NCBI RefSeq assembly: GCF_030445035.2
Contig: NC_080683.1
Location: 119,273,225 to 119,337,224 of the forward strand
Length of the DNA stretch: 64,000 nt
DNA from: Dasypus novemcinctus
Taxonomy: Eukaryota > Chordata > Mammalia > Cingulata > Dasypodidae
Direction of reading: 5' to 3'
Shown here: piece by piece, positions 59,480-64,000 of the stretch
How the letters are laid out: the number at the start of each line of letters is the position of its first letter
Numbering within the stretch: the stretch's first letter is position 1
Position numbers and translations under genes: made by a program
Notes under the pieces: model-generated
What the model was told of the DNA's origin: nothing
Databases searched by the model: none
The model's input: only the letters and a program-made list of their open reading frames with translations

Positions 59480-59645
59480 TTTCTTAGTACTGCTCCAAAC
59501 AACTCGCCTCCCCCAGCCGCAGGGGACTCGCTTCCAGCCCCGCCCCTCTCTCCCAGCTGCCTCTCCCTCTCCCCTCTCCCGGCCACCGCCACCCCGCAGC
59601 TCCCAGAGCAACCCGGGGAAGGGAACTCAGGAGCATTTCCTTGAA
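59480..59645. promoter_or_regulatory. GC-rich block with GC boxes, possible regulatory site
   Basis: A pyrimidine- and GC-rich block in an AT-rich setting contains ccccgcccc at 59538-59546 (an Sp1-type GC box) and about 8 CpGs in 130 bp. This fits a promoter or enhancer, but the CpG density is below that of a strong CpG island. No transcript start is shown. Confidence 0.3.
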
Positions 59646-60531
59646 GACTCTTAGCACGTTCCCACTTGGCTCTGATTTAAACACTTAACAAAGGCAACCC
59701 AGCATATTTATCTTAGGCCCCCCAGGGCCAGCGCATTATATGTACTTACAGACTTAGTAACCCAAATTACATAGAACACGGTTCCTTACCTTGAAAGGAA
59801 ACTAGTAATTTTTTCTCTTAAAATCTAGATGGCTGGTTAACAGTGTCTCTCCTGAACACAGGTTTTTAACATAAAGGATGAGAGAATGATGATGTCCACT
59901 TACCAGTTTAGTTTTACGAAAAGGTCTGACCACTCCTGAAGTTATAATGGTGAAAGGTGTGGAGATTTATCAATGTGGGGCAGTAAGGGAAACAACGAAA
60001 ACACCCCGTATATTGTACAGAAGCCAGCGAGTGTCCAAAGCTCTTCAATCTGCATAAACATGTCTTTTTCTTCAGCTTGTCATGGAGCCCCCCCTTTCCT
60101 TCCCACTTGGCATTAAATTCCCACCAATAAGAGTATTGGATCTTTTTATGACATTTGACCATTGTCTTGAGAGTTCAAGAAGTGAGGAGTGCTAGCAGAC
60201 TCTCCTCCCACAGGGTTCCTATTAACATAGAAAGTGTTCATTTTGTGGTGTAAGCACAGGGACCCAGAGACTTCCGGGAGCCTCGGCTATGGGAATGGTC
60301 TGGAATGGGGCTCAGCAAGCCCTGGCCCCCAGGCCAGCTGCTTATGCTTGTGGATAAAGTTTTGTGGGAACACGGCCATGCCCATTCGTTCACAAGTTGT
60401 CTGTGGTTGTTTTCCAGCCGCAGAGGCAACGTTGAGTAGTTGCAACAGAGACCAGAAGGTTTGGAAGTTCAAATTCTTTACTATTTATTGTTAAGCGACC
60501 TTGAAGAAAAAGTGCCCTGATCCCTGGTCTA
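59646..60531. other. Unique sequence
   Basis: No gene or repeat family recognised. Confidence 0.35.
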
Positions 60532-60706
60532 CAGAGGCACTGTCCGATAACTAGAACTCTTGGTGATGATGGAAATATCCTATATCTGTCCTCTCTAATG
60601 TGGTAGCCACAGGCTGTGGGTGGCTATTGAGCACTAGAAATGTGAGTGATATGACCAAAGAAGTAGACTTTACTTAATGTTTAATTACTTAAAATTTAAA
60701 CTTATC
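60532..60706 (+). mobile_element. hAT-Charlie-type MITE relic (MER33/MER58 group)
   Basis: The series ggcactgtccgataactagaac, gatgatggaaatatcctatatctgtcc, aatgtggtagccaca, and tggctattgagcactagaaatgtg is diagnostic of this group of non-autonomous hAT elements. The exact subfamily is not decided. The 3' end is lost. Confidence 0.7.
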
Positions 60707-60944
60707 CACAAGTGGGGAGGATATACTAGCTGGCACAAATACAGAACCTTTCCATCATCTAATGGACAGTGCTTCTCCAGACTAGGGGAGTCAGGGCCGT
60801 TTTTCCCAAGGGACCACAAACAAAGCGGCCAGCTCCTGGGGAAAGGTGGTGGGTGCGATCGCAGCGCTCCTTTAACTCCTGCTGTAGTGGGTAGAGAGGG
60901 CTGGGGCCGCCGTTCCCAAACCCTGCTACCCAGAGAGGGAGCTT

Positions 60945-61060
60945 CTCCATCGACTGGGAACTGGTCAGAAATGGAATTTCTTGGGTCCCAAACTGGAGCT
61001 CCTGAATCAGAGTGCCTTTGGGAATGGGCCCAGGAAACTGTTTCCACAACCGCTCTCTGG
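60945..61060 (+). mobile_element. MER5A-like hAT MITE relic
   Basis: tgggaactggtcagaaatggaatttcttggg, gctcctgaatcagagtgcc and gggcccaggaaactgtttcca follow the MER5A order. The ends are eroded. Confidence 0.5.
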
Positions 61061-61061
61061 C

Positions 61062-61205
61062 AGTGCTTCTCAGAGTTTAGCGTGCATCACAGTCACCAGG
61101 CAGGCCTGGGAAAGCCCGGGCTGCGCCCCTCCTCAGAGTCCTGATCAGCTCCCGGGGATGCAAACGCTGCCGCTCCCCGACCAGACCTGGTGGAGCCAGT
61201 GTCGG
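61062..61205 (-). mobile_element. MER5A-like hAT MITE relic, opposite orientation
   Basis: ttctcagagtttagcgtgcatcacagtcacc at the left, cctcagagtcctgatcag in the middle and a ggatgcaaac/gaccagacctgg end are the reverse of MER5A. It abuts the previous copy in the opposite direction. Confidence 0.6.
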
Positions 61206-61389
61206 GCCAGCGGTCCGCACAGCCAGCGGTGGGCTCGGCCAGTCTCTTGAGTTCCAGGAAAACATGGTAAAATTTTTATTTCTATGTATTTTTCACCCCA
61301 AAATAAATAAATTATGCTTTCCCAGCATGGTAGGGTGCCCTCAGTGGTCAACTGTGTCAAATGCTCCCAGTGTCAACAGTCAACTGTGG
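61206..61389. other. Unique sequence
   Basis: No gene or repeat recognised. Confidence 0.3.
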
Positions 61390-61930
61390 GCTCATTTCCT
61401 TTTTATTTCTAATTCCATTCTCTTAAAAATTTGCATACTATGCACTTTTTTTAGTTTTAGTGTACAGCTGAGTGTATCATACCAGAGATATTCTGTCATC
61501 CCAAACATCCCTCCACTATTGCTTAATAGGTCCCCCTGTCCCCACCAGGGACCTCTGGCAGCCACTGATGGGTGCTCCATCTCTGTGGACGTGTCTTTCC
61601 AAGAATGTCATGTAAGTGGAATCATCCTGTGAGTGACCTTTAGAGACTGGCTTCCTTCACTCCATTTCATCCCTTGGAAATTCATTCATGTTGTGGTCCT
61701 TGTTTACTGCTGCGTGGTATTCCGTTGTAGGGAGGTACCCCTTGTTTGTTCATCCACTTACACATGAAATATTTTTTCATGTGCTTTTTCACCATTCTTA
61801 TATCCTTTTGGGGAAGTGTCAGTTTTTATCTTTTGCCCATTTGTTAATCAGATTTCTTATGTTCTTATTGTTGGGTTCTGAGTATTTTCACGTATTCTGA
61901 ACTTCTTATCATTTGTCAGATACGTGATAT
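61390..61930 (-). mobile_element. L1 fragment, internally deleted (old)
   Basis: In reverse orientation the L1 ORF2 3' part is recognisable: acctctggcagccactgatgg, tccaagaatgtcatgtaagtgg, ggcttccttcactcc, tgctgcgtggtattccg, ttttgcccatttgttaatcag and gttgggttctgagtattttc. The join between the ccacttacacatgaaat and tcatgtgctttttc parts omits sequence usually present in between. It has no coding capacity. Confidence 0.75.
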
Positions 61931-62484
61931 ATAGTTATTTATCCTTGTCTCTTAACCTCATTTTCTTTTAAACTGTGATATGCTGAAGTTCATGTGAGCC
62001 ACATTAATTTGATTAATTCCTTGCATTATCCAGTTTAGGAAATGGACAAAATAGACATGTGAATGAGTAAGATTGCCATAAAGGAGACTCTAATAGAAAA
62101 TGCTGACACAGCAGGTACAAAGAATTAAGAAATAATACAAATGGCATGCATGTTCCTAAGAGAAGCTCCTCTTCAGCCAGATTATTAGAAAGTTGCTGCC
62201 GGTGGTAGTGACCTGGGCTTATATTTTTGTAAAAGTGTCATTTTTAACATGGAAGGGAAAGCAATGGCTTTTTGAAAAATACTCATGCTATAGAGAACAG
62301 TTTTAAAAATTGTAGGTTAGGAAATTTGGGGGTGATTTTTGTAGCTAAAAACAATACAAGTATGTCATTTGCTTAAATCCTCACAACTGTAAACTTTAAA
62401 ACTTTGGAAAAAGGATTCTTATACCTGCCCAATATATTCCAGCTGAGGAACTTCAACTGGCTTTGGTGCCTATTTGTTACAAGT
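61931..62484. other. Unique AT-rich sequence
   Basis: No gene or repeat recognised. Confidence 0.35.
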
Positions 62485-62496
62485 AAGAAACTACAG
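62485..62496. repeat. Target-site duplication, left copy
   Basis: aagaaactacag is matched by aagaaattacag at 62885-62896 (one mismatch). Confidence 0.8.
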
Positions 62497-62884
62497 GGAA
62501 GTGGATTTGGCTCAATTGATAGAGCGTCCACCTACCATATGGGAGGTCCAGGGCCTCCTGACCTGTGTGGAGCTGGCCCACACGCAGTGCTGATGTGCAC
62601 AAGAGTGCCATTCCCTGCACGGGTGTCCCCCACATAGGAAATCCCACACGCAAAGAGTACGCCCTGCAAGGAGAGCCACCCAGCAGGAAAAAAGTGTAGT
62701 GTGCCCAGGAGTGGCACCGCACACATGGAGAGCTGACGCAGCAAGATGACGTAACAAAGAGACACAGATTCCTGATGCTGCTGACAAGAATGCAAGTGGA
62801 CACAGCGAATGGACATAGAGAGCAGATGGGGGGGGGGGTGAAGGGGAGAGAAATACATAAATAAATAAATCTTTAAAAAAAAAA
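62497..62884 (+). mobile_element. DAS-type SINE lacking the B-box segment
   Basis: The head has an A-box-like tggctcaattgatagagc, and then ggtccagggcctcctgacc, where other copies have a further 10-15 bp with the B box (ggttcaaacc). The body, the G-run (62826-62838) and an (ATAA)n/poly-A tail are complete. Flanked by 12-bp duplications. The loss of the B box probably arose after insertion, or this is a variant source. Confidence 0.9.
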
Positions 62885-62896
62885 AAGAAATTACAG
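62885..62896. repeat. Target-site duplication, right copy
   Basis: This pairs with 62485-62496. Confidence 0.8.
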
Positions 62897-63077
62897 CATC
62901 TCCAAGTTATTTCCTAGAATAACTGACGACATCAGGGAAGATGCAGATTGACTAGTCAAATTTCAACAATAGTCTTTGCCTAATTGTTAGATGGGGTTGA
63001 CATTGAGTGTTATGATTTTACAAGTGCAGATCAGGGTGAATTTCTTCCATCTGAAGGGTGACATAGGATGTCATGTG

Positions 63078-63093
63078 AAGGGTGTCTTTTTTA
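63078..63093. repeat. Target-site duplication, left copy
   Basis: aagggtgtctttttta is matched by aagggtatctttttta at 63530-63545. Confidence 0.85.
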
Positions 63094-63529
63094 TTTTATT
63101 TTTTTCATTTTTCTTTTCAAGATTTACTTATTTATTTCTCTCCCCTTCCCCCCCCCCCCCCCGCAGTTGTCGTTCTCTGTGTCTATTTGCTGTGTCTTCT
63201 TCTTTGTCCACTTCTGTTGTTTCAGCGGCATGGGAATCTGTGTTTCTTTTTGTTGCATCATCTTGTTGTGTCAGCTCTCCGTGTGTGCAGCACCATTCCT
63301 GGGCAGGCTGCACTTTCTTTCGCGCTGGGCAGCTCTCCTTACGGGGGCGCACTCCTTGCGCGTGGGGCTCCCCTATGCGGGGGACACCCCTGCGTGGCAG
63401 GGCACTCCTTGCGGGCATCAGCACTGCGCATGGGCCAGCTCCACAGGGGTCAAGGAGGCCCGGGGTTTGAACCGCGGACCTACCATGTGGTAGATGGACG
63501 CCCTAATAACTGGGCCAATTCTGCTTCCC
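63094..63529 (-). mobile_element. DAS-type SINE, full length
   Basis: In reverse the tRNA-like head (63465-63529) has an A box in cagaattggcccagtt and a B box ggttcaaacc. The body is the longest and best kept in the window, followed by a G-run (C-run on the plus strand at 63149-63163) and a T-rich plus-strand tail. Sixteen-base duplications flank it. Forward frames of 141-159 codons across it are repeat artefacts. Confidence 0.95.
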
Positions 63530-63545
63530 AAGGGTATCTTTTTTA
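63530..63545. repeat. Target-site duplication, right copy
   Basis: This pairs with 63078-63093. Confidence 0.85.
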
Positions 63546-64000
63546 GCTACCATAGACACAAAAAGCAAGGATTGATTTAAATTGAAGTCATTCCATACCT
63601 TTGAATTAGTATGCCTGTAGGTGTTAAGCTGAAATTTTCAAAAAGAAGGAAGCATTGTCAACATTGATGATATGTTTTCTGAAAGCAAAATCTTTTGTAC
63701 CACAACTAGGCAATATTAAAATTATCTAAAACAGGCATTTCTTCCAAATCCCATGTCTGTGTCTATGTTTGAACATATAGAATATATCAGCTTTGACGGT
63801 TTTCCTGATGGTTGATGGGGTTGGGTAATCACAAACTCTGAGGCACCTGCCCTGGAGCTGACCAAAGCCCCTGGGGAATGCAGCTCTGTATAGGGGTTTT
63901 GTTTGAGGACTTTGGAGAGATACGGACAAAAAAAGAGAGCGAGGATACGGGGTATACACAAGTGTCTCAGACGTTTCCTGGGTGTTGACCCATTTGCGGC
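63546..64000. other. Unique sequence
   Basis: No gene or recognised repeat. Two overlapping reverse frames of 77-79 codons run near the edge (63722-63961). They show no known features. Confidence 0.35.

Noticed and set aside
60677..61144. 155-codon forward frame
   Set aside because: It spans MER5A-like relics and the reverse strand is also open over the same interval.
63082..63546. Forward frames of 141-159 codons
   Set aside because: They lie entirely over the reverse DAS SINE; similar frames appear on the SINEs at 2.6 and 13.4 kb.

Overview
This window is vertebrate, mammalian nuclear DNA, and I see no protein-coding gene in it. The longest open frames (up to about 175 codons) overlap repeats or look like chance. 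The lineage can be read from the repeats. Five near-full-length (about 250-440 bp) tRNA-derived SINEs carry target-site duplications, A-rich tails and the layout of the armadillo DAS family, with several short monomer relatives. LINE 3' ends and LTRs that I know from xenarthran genomes accompany them, alongside pan-mammalian relics (MIR, L2, MLT1, MLT2, MER5A, Tigger1). An armadillo, most likely Dasypus, is the best fit. I assigned all families from memory of consensus features; nothing was searched.

Layout. 1-10 kb: mostly unique sequence, with a donor-like minisatellite, an L2 tail, two DAS SINEs, a MaLR-like LTR and a MIR. 10.5-12.4 kb: an ATG-rich minisatellite, then a 5'-truncated LINE (minus strand) bounded by a 12-bp duplication and abutting a MIR. 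13.3-22.2 kb: dense repeats, including a DAS SINE, a young-looking solo class II ERV LTR with a perfect 6-bp duplication, DAS monomers, an LTR split by a nested SINE, and MLT2 and MLT1 LTRs. 22.2-28.2 kb: largely repeat-poor, with a promoter-like cluster near 24.2 kb. 28.2-31.7 kb: two LINE 3' ends. 31.7-37.4 kb: repeat-poor blocks around an old L1. 37.4-39.1 kb: an LTR and two MIRs. 39.4-41.5 kb: an almost complete Tigger1 DNA transposon with a dead transposase. 42.5-49.2 kb: an LTR cluster whose centre is a deleted class II (betaretrovirus-like) provirus nested in an MLT1 LTR. 49.2-52 kb: very AT-rich. 52-60.5 kb: the longest stretch without recognised repeats. 60.5-64 kb: hAT relics, an L1 fragment and an inverted pair of DAS SINEs.

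The strongest new observation is the provirus at 46301-49124. It has two LTRs, a tRNA-Lys-type primer binding site, a polypurine tract, a 6-bp duplication and an internal region of only about 1.85 kb. Its U3 contains a minisatellite present about 12 times in one LTR and about 4 times in the other, and most units carry a GGAA core. The repeat-poor blocks are candidates for conserved regulatory DNA near a gene outside the window, but I cannot name that gene.
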